From contig DNPQ01000048.1 of the NCBI GenBank assembly GCA_003501335.1, forward strand, positions 1 to 7,386: DNA of 7,386 bases. Reading direction: 5' to 3'. A program made the position numbers and the translations under genes. This stretch comes from Bacillota bacterium. Its GTDB lineage: Bacteria; Bacillota; UBA4882; UBA8346. Below, piece by piece: positions 1-5,654 of this stretch. A model generated the notes under the pieces. The model saw nothing but the letters and a program-made list of their open reading frames with translations. It ran no database searches and was not told the origin of the DNA. Position 1 is the first letter of the stretch. The number at the start of each line of letters is the position of its first letter.

Positions 1-25
1 TGTGAATGTTCATCGGTTGATTCCG

Positions 26-54
26 TAAATATATGCCTAATTTACCCCTATAAT
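26..54 (+). promoter_or_regulatory. possible promoter for the HU gene
   Basis: A perfect -10 hexamer TATAAT lies at 49-54. The hexamer 17 bp upstream (26-31, TAAATA) is a poor -35, so the promoter is only partly supported. If used, it gives a leader of about 140 nt before the HU start codon. I saw no better pair between here and the gene. Confidence 0.35.
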
Positions 55-184
55 ATATTTATATTATTGCCAATCCATTACTATCTAAAAATAACCTTAA
101 AGACTACCGAAATATCTGCCGAATAATTACATGGTAAGGGTAAAGATAATTACTATCAAGATTTTCAGCATTATCCAAAATTAC

Positions 185-191
185 AAGGAGG
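185..191 (+). promoter_or_regulatory. ribosome binding site that fixes the HU start
   Basis: AAGGAGG sits 8 nt before the TTG at 200-202. The upstream in-frame ATG at 131 has no comparable site and would add 23 residues not found in HU proteins, so the TTG is the start. Confidence 0.9.
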
Positions 192-199
192 CGTCTATT

Positions 200-478
200 T
201 TGACCAAAACAGAACTTATCGAAAAAGTAGCCAAAGACACTAAACTTACCAAAAAAGATTCCAACCAAGCAATTGATGCCACTATCAATGCCATCAGTGG
301 AGCACTTGCCAAAGGTGACAAAGTCACTCTGGTTGGTTTTGGCAGTTTCGAGGTAAGAAAACGGGCCGCCCGCAAAGGCCGCAATCCTCAAACTGGCAAA
401 GAAATTGATATTGCCGCCCGCAAAGTTCCTGTATTTAAAGCCGGAAAAGCATTAAAAGATGCAGTAGCAAAAAAATAA
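200..478 (+). CDS. hup: DNA-binding protein HU
   Basis: This 92-residue protein is a histone-like nucleoid protein of the HU/IHF family, which binds and bends DNA as a dimer with little sequence preference. The length is normal for bacterial HU. The N-terminal helices occupy about residues 3-38, and the family signature GFGSFEVRKRAARKGRNP lies at 46-63. The DNA-intercalating arm includes RNPQTGK (61-67) with the conserved proline at 63. The C-terminus ends in the usual FKAGKALKDAV helix. The start is TTG, chosen because a full AAGGAGG lies 8 nt upstream and the protein then begins MTKTELIEKV like other HU proteins; the longer reading from ATG 131 is rejected. The gene stands alone and is closed by a strong hairpin terminator. 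Identification is near certain; hup is the generic symbol. Confidence 0.97.
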   Translation: MTKTELIEKVAKDTKLTKKDSNQAIDATINAISGALAKGDKVTLVGFGSFEVRKRAARKGRNPQTGKEIDIAARKVPVFKAGKALKDAVAKK

Positions 479-504
479 CAGCCCTTCAATATTGAGGCTG
501 GTTC

Positions 505-542
505 AAAAGGCCGGTATTGAATAATATTAATACCGGCCTTTT
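505..542 (+). terminator. Rho-independent terminator after HU
   Basis: A perfect 14-bp stem (505-518 with 529-542) has a GC-rich core GGCCGG/CCGGCC and a 10-nt loop. It begins 27 nt after the HU stop. The 3' arm ends in TTTT followed by GATTATT. The A-run/T-run symmetry means it could also stop transcription arriving on the minus strand. Confidence 0.88.
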
Positions 543-1007
543 GATTATTATATCGATGTTCTGCAAATTCTTCGAATAGCTATCGCGATCCATTCTGCAT
601 CCATTTTTAAAGCTAACGTCCACTCATTAATATAGAGTTGCTACTAGCTTAGTTGGTTGTTATCGGGGTAACTTCGCTTGAATTAGCATTCTATTCCATT
701 GAAATTTTCAAACCATATTATAGACTGTTATCGGTAAAATTAATAAGGCGTTTATCCCTTGGTGGTAGCCTACCCAGGTTAAACCGGTATAACTCCTCCA
801 AAAGCCTTAAAAATAAGGGCTTAAGGAGTTAATGCTTGAGGCCCGGAAATTTAACGATAGGAATGATATTAGAGATATAGCCTTAATAGAGCTGATGGTA
901 AAGTGGGACCAGGGGTAAAAAAATAACAGTGAACAAAAGAATTTCCTCTTTAAACGAGGCATAGCATAAGATTAATATTAAAATGATTCCCGTAAAATTA
1001 TAACTAT
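543..1007. other. intergenic stretch with no convincing gene
   Basis: These 465 bp have frequent stops in all six frames. Two weak items are present. One is the hairpin at 791-830 followed by a 28-codon frame (832-918) that starts MLEARKFNDRND and resembles no family I know; its AAGGAG is only 3 nt from the ATG. The other is a minus-strand frame (548-604) of 18 codons reading MDAEWIAIAI, faintly like the start of SinI-type anti-repressors but too short and without a ribosome binding site. The 9-mer TGTTATCGG occurs twice (658-666, 726-734). I see no tRNA or known riboswitch. Confidence 0.5.
791..830 (+). promoter_or_regulatory. hairpin that would sequester a Shine-Dalgarno sequence
   Basis: AACTCCT (791-797) is fully complementary to AGGAGTT (824-830). 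An inner stem, AAGCCTT with AAGGGCTT, continues the hairpin with one wobble or bulge. The 3' arm carries the only AAGGAG in front of the 28-codon frame at 832-918. There is no T-run, so it is not an ordinary terminator. Whether it regulates anything is unproven. Confidence 0.3.
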
Positions 1008-1187
1008 CTAATTTATGACTTCTTCTTTATAGGTTTTCCCTTTATATTGCCAGCGTCCATTTCCTAGATTCTGGGCAGGTTCATAACTACCAGAAAAGCT
1101 GATAGAATCTGGAATTGCCGCCTGTTTCAGTTTTCCCTTAAATTCCTCACTACTTATTACTTTTTTTGAAACATCATTTTTCTTCAC
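1008..1187 (-). CDS. small hypothetical protein, 59 aa
   Basis: Not recognised. The frame starts with GTG at 1187 and ends with TAG at 1008, giving 59 residues that begin MKKNDVSKKVISSEEF and end YKGKTYKEEVIN. A GGAG lies 9 nt upstream of the GTG (complement of 1197-1200), good spacing for a real start, and the MKK beginning is typical. The product is lysine-rich and soluble. It has a charged N-terminal half (about 1-22) and a glycine/aromatic C-terminal half with GNGRWQYKGKTY, which could form a short beta hairpin. No signal peptide, membrane segment or cysteine is present. It stands alone between HU and the exporter, on the opposite strand. I rate it more likely real than not, from the start signals and composition only. 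Confidence 0.55.
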   Translation of the reverse strand: MKKNDVSKKVISSEEFKGKLKQAAIPDSISFSGSYEPAQNLGNGRWQYKGKTYKEEVIN

Positions 1188-1537
1188 GGTTGTTTACTCC
1201 ATTTCATATTTTTTTAAAAGATAATTATTGGTTGCTTCATGGCTTGTAATCTACTTATACGGTATCGCTTAAATTCGGGGACAGTTAGAGATTGAGAGGT
1301 TATTTCGAAGGTTGAATTGTTTATACATTGGATACGAATAAAATGTATTTCAACTCTTGAACCATCTTACGCCATCTGTAATGGCAAGATTATCATCACC
1401 AAAAATTCTCTTTTTAATTTAAGGCTATAGTCTTATTATACACCAAATTATTCAGCCTTGGAAATGTTTTAATTGAGTAATAATTTAATGTCATTAGCGT
1501 TACATTAAAAGATAAACGAAATTCACTAATAACTAAA
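1188..1537. other. AT-rich intergenic stretch, no gene seen
   Basis: About 350 bp with no supported coding frame. The left end carries the leader of the minus-strand 59-aa gene. At 1271-1287 the string AAATTCGGGGACAGTTA resembles a phrase I remember near REP-associated Y1 transposases, but no second copy or transposase is present. A short inverted repeat GCCAT-5-ATGGC lies near 1371-1387. Confidence 0.45.
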
Positions 1538-1567
1538 TTGTAAATAACGGTCAACTTGTATTTACAA
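1538..1567. promoter_or_regulatory. inverted repeat, candidate operator of the exporter gene
   Basis: TTGTAAATA (1538-1546) and TATTTACAA (1559-1567) are perfect 9-bp inverted copies. Their centres are 21 bp apart, about two helical turns, as expected for a dimeric regulator. The right arm overlaps the -35 hexamer of the promoter at 1556-1583, which would suit a repressor. No regulator gene is adjacent. Confidence 0.45.
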
Positions 1568-1583
1568 AATGATACGGTATAAT
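1556..1583 (+). promoter_or_regulatory. sigma-A type promoter for the exporter gene
   Basis: The -35 is TTGTAT (1556-1561), the spacer 16 bp and the -10 a perfect TATAAT (1578-1583). Transcription would start near 1590, giving a leader of about 118 nt. That leader contains GGAGG (1623-1627) followed after 2 nt by a 13-codon frame (1630-1671). The spacing is too tight to claim a leader peptide. Confidence 0.6.
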
Positions 1584-1707
1584 AAGGACTATTACTGAGA
1601 AAAAATTTTTCTACTTTCCCTTGGAGGCTATGCAAGAGGATATCTGCAATCGGATCAAAATAGCCGCATAATTTGGACAAACTAATTTGAAAAGTAAAGG
1701 GCAAACC

Positions 1708-2514
1708 ATGTTGGCGACCTCATTGGGGCACTACTTATTCATTCTTTTTCCGGCCGGAATCTTGGCTGGGATTACCAGTTCGGCAGCAGGACTGGCCTCC
1801 CTCGTTTCTTATCCGGCATTGCTTGCCGTAGGCATACCTCCAGTTTATGCCAATGTCACAAACACTGCTGCGCTCATCTTTACAGGAGTAGGATCCGGAT
1901 TATCTTCAAGACGCGAATTACACGGCCATAGCCGCGAACTATTCAGACTGCTGCCGCTTACAGTCGGCGGAAGTCTCTGCGGAAGTATGCTTTTATTAAT
2001 GGCCCCTGCGGTAACATTTGAACACGTTGTTCCTTTCTTTATTTTTGGCGCAGCCTTACTGATTTTTCGGCCTGAGCGGGCTGCTCTTGAACAATGTAGA
2101 CAGTTGGCTGCCGCGAACGATGAAAATTGGAACCATAAGTTTCACAGGAAAGCAACTGTTGCCGCATATAGTATAGCTATTTTTCTCGTCGGGGCCTATA
2201 CAGGGTATTTTGGCGCGGCCGGCGGGGTTGTAATGCTAGCAATTCTCTCGGCGACAAGCCATGCGGAATTTGCTGAGTATAACGCGCTGAAAAACGTATC
2301 ATTAGGCGCTTCAAACCTAGTTGCCACTCTTATCTATATCTTTCGCTCCCATATCAATTGGCTGGCGGCGGCACCGTTAGCCGCCGGATTTTTCATTGGC
2401 GGATACATTGGCCCGTCTATTGTCCGCCATGTTTCTTCCAAAGTGCTACGTGTGGTCATTGCCGCCGGCGCGATGGGACTTGCCGTTACTTTATTCATAC
2501 AGACTTACTTTTAG
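1708..2514 (+). CDS. TauE/SafE family membrane exporter
   Basis: A 268-residue integral membrane protein of the TauE/SafE family (former DUF81). Characterised members move sulfite, sulfoacetate or related organosulfur anions across the cytoplasmic membrane; the substrate here cannot be read from sequence. The family's two-fold repeat is visible. The first half has GILAGITSSAAGLASLVSYP with VGIPPVYANVTNT (about 18-53). The second half has GAYTGYFGAAGGVVML (162-177) followed by EYNALKNV (190-197). I count about eight hydrophobic segments, with a polar loop at about 122-150. The ATG at 1708 is chosen because AAAGGG lies 6 nt upstream; the in-frame TTG at 1687 has no such site. The gene is monocistronic behind its own promoter and possible operator, with no sulfur-metabolism neighbour. 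No clear terminator follows. Confidence 0.92.
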   Translation: MLATSLGHYLFILFPAGILAGITSSAAGLASLVSYPALLAVGIPPVYANVTNTAALIFTGVGSGLSSRRELHGHSRELFRLLPLTVGGSLCGSMLLLMAPAVTFEHVVPFFIFGAALLIFRPERAALEQCRQLAAANDENWNHKFHRKATVAAYSIAIFLVGAYTGYFGAAGGVVMLAILSATSHAEFAEYNALKNVSLGASNLVATLIYIFRSHINWLAAAPLAAGFFIGGYIGPSIVRHVSSKVLRVVIAAGAMGLAVTLFIQTYF

Positions 2515-2845
2515 CAAAAAAACGACCATTCTGAATCTTCCCCATCAAAAATATCGCCGTCCGCCCTGCCCCTTATACAGTATAATGCTTTTAGAACCAT
2601 AACAATAGCAGTAGTAGAGGGGGGGAGATGTTAATCACAGTGAATAAGTTAATAACTTTCTCCATTCTGTTGGAAAGCCATTTGTGTCTTATTAATTTCA
2701 TACCGATTTTCTTGAGCTATTTGAGAACGGATTTTTGATCTATGCAGCTAACGGGTACTGTGAGAAATTCTTCTGTTGTTACTGCAAGTTGAGTATACAC
2801 GGTCTGATTAAACTCTAAACGTTATGCGGGTTTGAGGCTTTACCG
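2515..2845. other. intergenic stretch with weak coding traces
   Basis: No confident gene. A TATAAT (2581-2586) without a good -35 precedes a purine tract AGAGGGGGGG and a 36-codon hydrophobic frame (2628-2738, starts MLITVNKLITFSILL). Start signals are poor, so I do not call it. From 2696 one frame stays open for 40 codons to a TAA at 2816 and includes the cysteine cluster CEKFFCCYC. The same frame continues into the candidate at 2846, so this may be a decayed gene. Confidence 0.4.
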
Positions 2846-2992
2846 ATGGGGAAACGTAGAGCATTATCTTTTTGGAGAAGCAGTTACAATTTTTACCAAA
2901 ATCTGAACCGGCCCCTTTATGTATTTGGCTTGATGTTTAGTCTTTGTACGAAAGCTAGAAAAGAAGAAGTAATTTATGAAGTATTCGCTTGA
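2846..2992 (+). CDS. candidate small protein, 48 aa (possibly a gene remnant)
   Basis: Not recognised. The ATG at 2846 has GAGG 8 nt upstream (2834-2837), and the frame runs to TGA at 2990. The product begins with the basic MGKRRALSFWR, has a short hydrophobic middle (PLYVFGLMFSLC, about 23-34) and a charged tail (KARKEEVIYEVFA). This pattern could be a small membrane-associated peptide. The same frame is open upstream back to 2696 apart from one TAA at 2816, so it may instead be the 3' end of a broken gene of about 97 codons. It lies just outside the tRNA remnant, on the host side of the element boundary. Low confidence, based on start signal and open frame only. Confidence 0.28.
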   Translation: MGKRRALSFWRSSYNFYQNLNRPLYVFGLMFSLCTKARKEEVIYEVFA

Positions 2993-3057
2993 GTCCAAGT
3001 AGTAAAAAATTGCAGTAATTCTTCATACGACCAATCACTTGATTCCATAAATATAAA

Positions 3058-3098
3058 AATGAGATTTTGTCAAATTTTGTTTTTGCCAAAATCTCATT
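3058..3098 (-). terminator. terminator of the interrupted tRNA gene
   Basis: Read on the minus strand, a 12-bp stem containing ATGAGATTTTG/CAAAATCTCAT closes a 17-nt loop and is followed by TTTTATATTTA. It lies 12 nt past the CCA end of the tRNA fragment, so it is most simply the original tRNA terminator, left on the host side when the element integrated. Whether anything still reads into it is unclear. Confidence 0.8.
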
Positions 3099-3109
3099 AT
3101 AATTAAATT

Positions 3110-3154
3110 TGGTGGACCTGAAGGGAATCGAACCCTTGACCTCTTGAATGCCAT
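3110..3154 (-). other. tRNA-Ala(GGC) 3' half, attachment site of the integrated element
   Basis: On the minus strand this segment contains tRNA positions 32-76. In order they are anticodon loop ATGGCAT (3148-3154, anticodon GGC), 3' anticodon stem TCAAG, variable AGGTC, T-arm AAGGG-TTCGATT-CCCTT, acceptor strand CAGGTCC, discriminator A and encoded CCA. U70 in the acceptor fits the G3:U70 alanine identity pair. The 5' half is missing: the bases before the loop read TATGC instead of the CTTGA needed to pair with TCAAG. Identity therefore stops at 3154/3155. Together with the adjacent integrase this marks an att site, with host DNA to the left and the element to the right. It is not a functional tRNA. 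Confidence 0.88.
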
Positions 3155-3175
3155 GCATAATTTATATTTTTAAGG

Positions 3176-3205
3176 TAGTTTAACCTAGTTTAACCTAATT
3201 TAAAA
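3176..3205. repeat. tandem TAGTTTAACC repeats next to the att site
   Basis: TAGTTTAACC occurs twice head to tail (3176-3185, 3186-3195), followed by a degenerate third copy TAATTTAAAA. They lie 22 bp inside the element from the attachment site. Arm-type integrase binding sites are usually short direct repeats at this position, and this integrase has an N-terminal arm-binding-type region. Their role is inferred. The rest of 3206-3322 is AT-rich and non-coding, with three CCAAT-containing stretches near 3243-3272. Confidence 0.5.
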
Positions 3206-3322
3206 AATCATTGATTTTAAAGGGCTTTCTCAGCTTTTGTGTTCCAATAAATTCCAATTTATTTAATCCAATCTTATCTTTTTTTATCGTAATTGTTGAA
3301 AAAACTGTTGCAAAAATTAGAA

Positions 3323-4549
3323 TCATTTCTTTACACAATCTGCTATTAAATCGCCGTAAACCTGCGCCGCTTCTTCCTGCATTTCAGAATCCGAATGACC
3401 GTAAACATCGAAAAAGGTTTTACTTGAAGCATGGCCGGTAAACTTCATCAGGGTTTTATAATCAATTTTTTTCTTTAAGCCAAGAGTTACGAAACTATGC
3501 CGCAGATCATGGAACCGGTAATGACTTAATCCAGCTTTGTCAAGTAAGGTCTGATAGTGTCGGGTAAAGTTATCCGGGTCAAGGGGTTTCCCTTCATCGG
3601 TACAAAATACCAGGCTTGTCCTGTCTAATTTTATTATCGCCCTTGAATCCATATGCTGCTTTAAAATAGACATTACCCGCTCATCAAGAGTAATAACCCG
3701 CTTTGAACTTTTGGTTTTAGGGTCCTTCAAATAAAGTCCTTCCTTACCCCTTACCAATTGGCGTTTAATGCTTATTTCCCTTGTCTCAAAATTGATATCA
3801 TTATCCTGTAAACCAAGCAATTCCCCGCGCCTTAGTCCGGTATGCAATTCTAGATAAAAGGCCGCATAAACCGGGCTGTAATGGTGACTATTAAGCTGAT
3901 AATTCTTTACTGAATCAAGAAATTTTCCGATCTCGGTGATTGACATAGTTTTCATTTCCGGCTTATCGTATTTCGGCAATTTCTTTTTCATTCCTTCGGC
4001 TGCGTTAAAGGCTACCAAAGGCGGTTGCTCTTCCAAAGCATCAGATAGCGCCTTGTGAATAGTGGTATAAATATATCTTACCGTCCTAGCTGAAAGCCTT
4101 TTGTCATTCTCCTTGACCTCATTCTGCTTTTTGTTTATCAGTCCCAGAATGTCCTTGGAAGTCAAATCGCTTAATTTAATATTGCCAATATTCGGGATAA
4201 TGTGAACCCTTACCATTGTGTCATAAGCGCTCCAAGTATTTTCAGTTATTGGGCCTTTTACGCCTTCAGCCCAAGCACATTTCATACCAGCAAGCCAATC
4301 AGTAAGATATTTTTCCAAAGTGATTTTGGAAGGATCTTTAAAAGTCCTCTCATCAACCTGCACGAGTGCCTTTTTCATCTTCTTGGCGACTTCACCCCGG
4401 CTTTTTCCTGAATAGGTTTTCCGTTTTAACTTGCCGTTTTCGTAGCCGGTGGTAACAGAGGCCATCCAGTAAGTATATTCCTTGCCGTTTTTCATTACTT
4501 TACGTTCAACGATAGATCCTTCATTATTACCGCGTCTATTTTTGGTCAT
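3323..4549 (-). CDS. int: tyrosine recombinase, site-specific integrase
   Basis: A 408-residue phage/ICE-type integrase that would catalyse integration and excision at the tRNA-Ala att site 170 bp downstream. Order of domains: an N-terminal region (about 8-60: GSIVERKVMKNGKEYTYW, then TYSGKSRGEVAKK) of the AP2-like arm-DNA-binding type; a SAM-like core-binding domain (about 75-175); and a catalytic domain (about 200-395). All catalytic residues are present: R240 in TGLRRGE, a beta-hairpin lysine in DPKTKSSKR (278 or 280), H347 and R350 in HDLRH, H373 in TGHAS, and nucleophile Y383 in FDVYGH. The length is typical and the protein looks intact. The start is ATG at 4549, sharing one base with the upstream TGA (TGATG); the GTG at 4552 would add one residue. 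It is last in the minus-strand operon, so translational coupling is likely. Confidence 0.97.
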   Translation of the reverse strand: MTKNRRGNNEGSIVERKVMKNGKEYTYWMASVTTGYENGKLKRKTYSGKSRGEVAKKMKKALVQVDERTFKDPSKITLEKYLTDWLAGMKCAWAEGVKGPITENTWSAYDTMVRVHIIPNIGNIKLSDLTSKDILGLINKKQNEVKENDKRLSARTVRYIYTTIHKALSDALEEQPPLVAFNAAEGMKKKLPKYDKPEMKTMSITEIGKFLDSVKNYQLNSHHYSPVYAAFYLELHTGLRRGELLGLQDNDINFETREISIKRQLVRGKEGLYLKDPKTKSSKRVITLDERVMSILKQHMDSRAIIKLDRTSLVFCTDEGKPLDPDNFTRHYQTLLDKAGLSHYRFHDLRHSFVTLGLKKKIDYKTLMKFTGHASSKTFFDVYGHSDSEMQEEAAQVYGDLIADCVKK

Positions 4550-4725
4550 CACTCACCCACCGCCTTTGAATTTTTTCTTTGCCTAACGACAAAATCCGGC
4601 TTTCTGATGAAATCTCTTAACGCCCGTCTGATTTCCGTTGACCTTTCCTTATATGGAATAGAATTCAGCCAAACGATTATATCCGGGTCGCTTTCCTCGA
4701 ACACTTTAAAATTAAACTGTCTCAT
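4549..4725 (-). CDS. small ribbon-helix-helix-like DNA-binding protein, 58 aa
   Basis: A likely transcriptional regulator or recombination accessory factor. The predicted layout fits a ribbon-helix-helix fold: strand QFNFKVF (3-9), helix A DPDIIVWLNSI (13-23), turn PYKE, helix B RSTEIRRALRDFI (28-40), then a basic tail RKPDFVVRQRKNSK. The family assignment rests on this pattern, not on an exact motif. ATG 4725 is preferred: AAGGAGGG lies 9 nt upstream and the start overlaps the previous gene's stop as ATGA. A longer reading from ATG 4779 would overlap that gene by 58 bp and lacks the site. Lying directly before the integrase, it is a candidate excisionase/directionality factor or int regulator; a plasmid ParR-like role is an alternative. 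The function is inferred from position. Confidence 0.8.
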   Translation of the reverse strand: MRQFNFKVFEESDPDIIVWLNSIPYKERSTEIRRALRDFIRKPDFVVRQRKNSKAVGE

Positions 4726-5654
4726 ATTGAAACGCCCTCCTTCTGGTTTTGACTTTGCCGCCATTCTTTCAATCGACATTTATCATTATGATGTTTCCGT
4801 TTCGCTGGAAACGTTTCACCACAAACTGGACAAATTTTCGTTTCATTATCCCGTTTCACCGTTTCATTTTTTAATTTATCCGTTTCAAGATTTTTAATTT
4901 TCGTTTCATCGTTTCGTTTCAGTTTAAATTTTTTCGTTTCAACTATTGGATTAATCGTTTCAATCGTTTCATTATTACTATTCGTTTCATCAAGTGAAAG
5001 GTTTGGATTGCATACCGTTAGTCCGGTATAGACAAATAGGCATAGACTTCCAAAGATAATAATCGCCAGTATATTGGCATTAACTCCGATCATCTTAGCC
5101 AGGGCAGAAAAGGCATCCACTGGAGCCGCTGTGTTCTCCTGTTTTGATTCTTTGTTCATTTGGTCCATTAATGCCGACTGTTCAGTCTTTAATCGCTTAA
5201 TTTCGCCTAATACAGCTTGACTGTTTTTCCCAAATCCGGTCTTTGCCTCAGTTGTCATTTGCAGATTAAGGGAAGCAATCAGATCATCGATTTGGTCATA
5301 GCGCTTTTGGGCCATATTATCGATCCGCTGTACTTTTGTTGTGACCGAAATATTGCTGGATATCTCAGCCGCAAAAAAGCCAATGGCACTAAGGACACCA
5401 AACAGTAAGACATAAAAAACGTAAATTGATATTAAAAGTATTCCTTGCAAATATCTTTTAGCTTTTATCTTGCTTTTTCCTAATGATAGGAAATACTGAG
5501 CCAAAAGTTCAACGGCTATAACTCCAACCGGAACGCCCCAATGATAGATCCGGTTATTTGATAAATGGTATAAAAAATACATTATTAGGCTGGTTGAAAT
5601 TACCAGACATACAGCATAAATGACATATCTAAAAATTCTATGAGCTATTGACAT
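4722..5654 (-). CDS. four-pass membrane protein with C-terminal zinc finger
   Basis: I do not recognise the 310-aa family. Hydrophobic segments lie at about 9-31, 39-57, 71-97 and 190-214. The basic loop GKSKIKAKR (59-67) and the basic N-terminus predict both are inside, so the polar, helical, partly coiled-coil-like region 100-188 should face outward and the tail inward. The tail (216-273) is a charged linker repeating (D/N)ET and ETI motifs. It ends in a zinc-finger motif CPVCGETF...HH...C (C275, C278, H288 or H289, C293) followed by RLKEWRQ, similar to the C-terminal fingers of some plasmid and phage proteins. A cytoplasmic nucleic-acid-binding finger on a membrane anchor is the simplest reading. 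The start codon directly follows the upstream stop (TAAATG) and the ribosome binding site is weak, so coupled translation is likely. The linker DNA carries the GAAACG array. Confidence 0.85.
   Translation of the reverse strand: MSIAHRIFRYVIYAVCLVISTSLIMYFLYHLSNNRIYHWGVPVGVIAVELLAQYFLSLGKSKIKAKRYLQGILLISIYVFYVLLFGVLSAIGFFAAEISSNISVTTKVQRIDNMAQKRYDQIDDLIASLNLQMTTEAKTGFGKNSQAVLGEIKRLKTEQSALMDQMNKESKQENTAAPVDAFSALAKMIGVNANILAIIIFGSLCLFVYTGLTVCNPNLSLDETNSNNETIETINPIVETKKFKLKRNDETKIKNLETDKLKNETVKRDNETKICPVCGETFPAKRKHHNDKCRLKEWRQSQNQKEGVSI
4798..4988 (-). repeat. cluster of 13 GAAACG hexamers inside a gene
   Basis: On the minus strand GAAACG occurs at (plus coordinates) 4798-4803, 4812-4817, 4839-4844, 4852-4857, 4860-4865, 4881-4886, 4902-4907, 4910-4915, 4915-4920, 4935-4940, 4956-4961, 4965-4970 and 4983-4988. 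Nine are in codon phase and encode Glu-Thr. Four are out of phase and encode parts of Ala-Lys-Arg, Val-Lys-Arg, Arg-Asn or Leu-Lys-Arg. Chance expectation in 191 bp is about 0.05 copies. The copy at 4812-4817 is half of a GAAACGTTTC palindrome. Confidence 0.9.

Noticed and set aside
131..199. N-terminal extension of HU from ATG 131
   Set aside because: No ribosome binding site there, 23 extra residues absent from HU proteins, and a full AAGGAGG serves the TTG at 200.
104..391. Minus-strand open frames across the HU gene (also 181-384)
   Set aside because: They lie opposite a certain gene in shadow frames and have no start signals.
548..604. SinI-like minus-strand peptide MDAEWIAIAI
   Set aside because: 18 codons only, no ribosome binding site, and the similarity covers a few residues.
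1630..1671. 13-codon leader peptide in the exporter 5' leader
   Set aside because: GGAGG is only 2 nt from the ATG, and there is no attenuator hairpin or codon bias to support it.
1414..1704. Minus-strand 96-codon frame upstream of the exporter
   Set aside because: It overlaps the exporter promoter, has AT-driven composition and shows no ribosome binding site.
2396..2602. Plus-strand 68-codon frame at the exporter 3' end
   Set aside because: Out-of-frame shadow of the exporter running into non-coding DNA.
2628..2738. 36-codon hydrophobic frame after the exporter
   Set aside because: The G-run abuts the ATG, the promoter is incomplete and nothing about the peptide is recognisable.
2955..3158. 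Minus-strand 67-codon frame through the tRNA fragment
   Set aside because: Its start MHGIQEVKGSIPFRST is the translated tRNA T-arm, a classic false protein.
3110..3200. An intact tRNA gene
   Set aside because: Only positions 32-76 are present; the bases right of 3154 cannot pair with the anticodon stem or acceptor.
3211..3441. Plus-strand 76-codon frame
   Set aside because: It covers the integrase 3' end on the other strand and lacks start signals.
4202..4411. Plus-strand frames opposite the operon (also 4607-4897, 5217-5408, 5903-6085)
   Set aside because: All lie opposite well-supported genes, without ribosome binding sites or recognisable domains.
4726..4779. Longer start of the 58-aa gene at ATG 4779
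   Set aside because: It would overlap the upstream gene by 58 bp, while ATG 4725 has AAGGAGGG and an ATGA junction.
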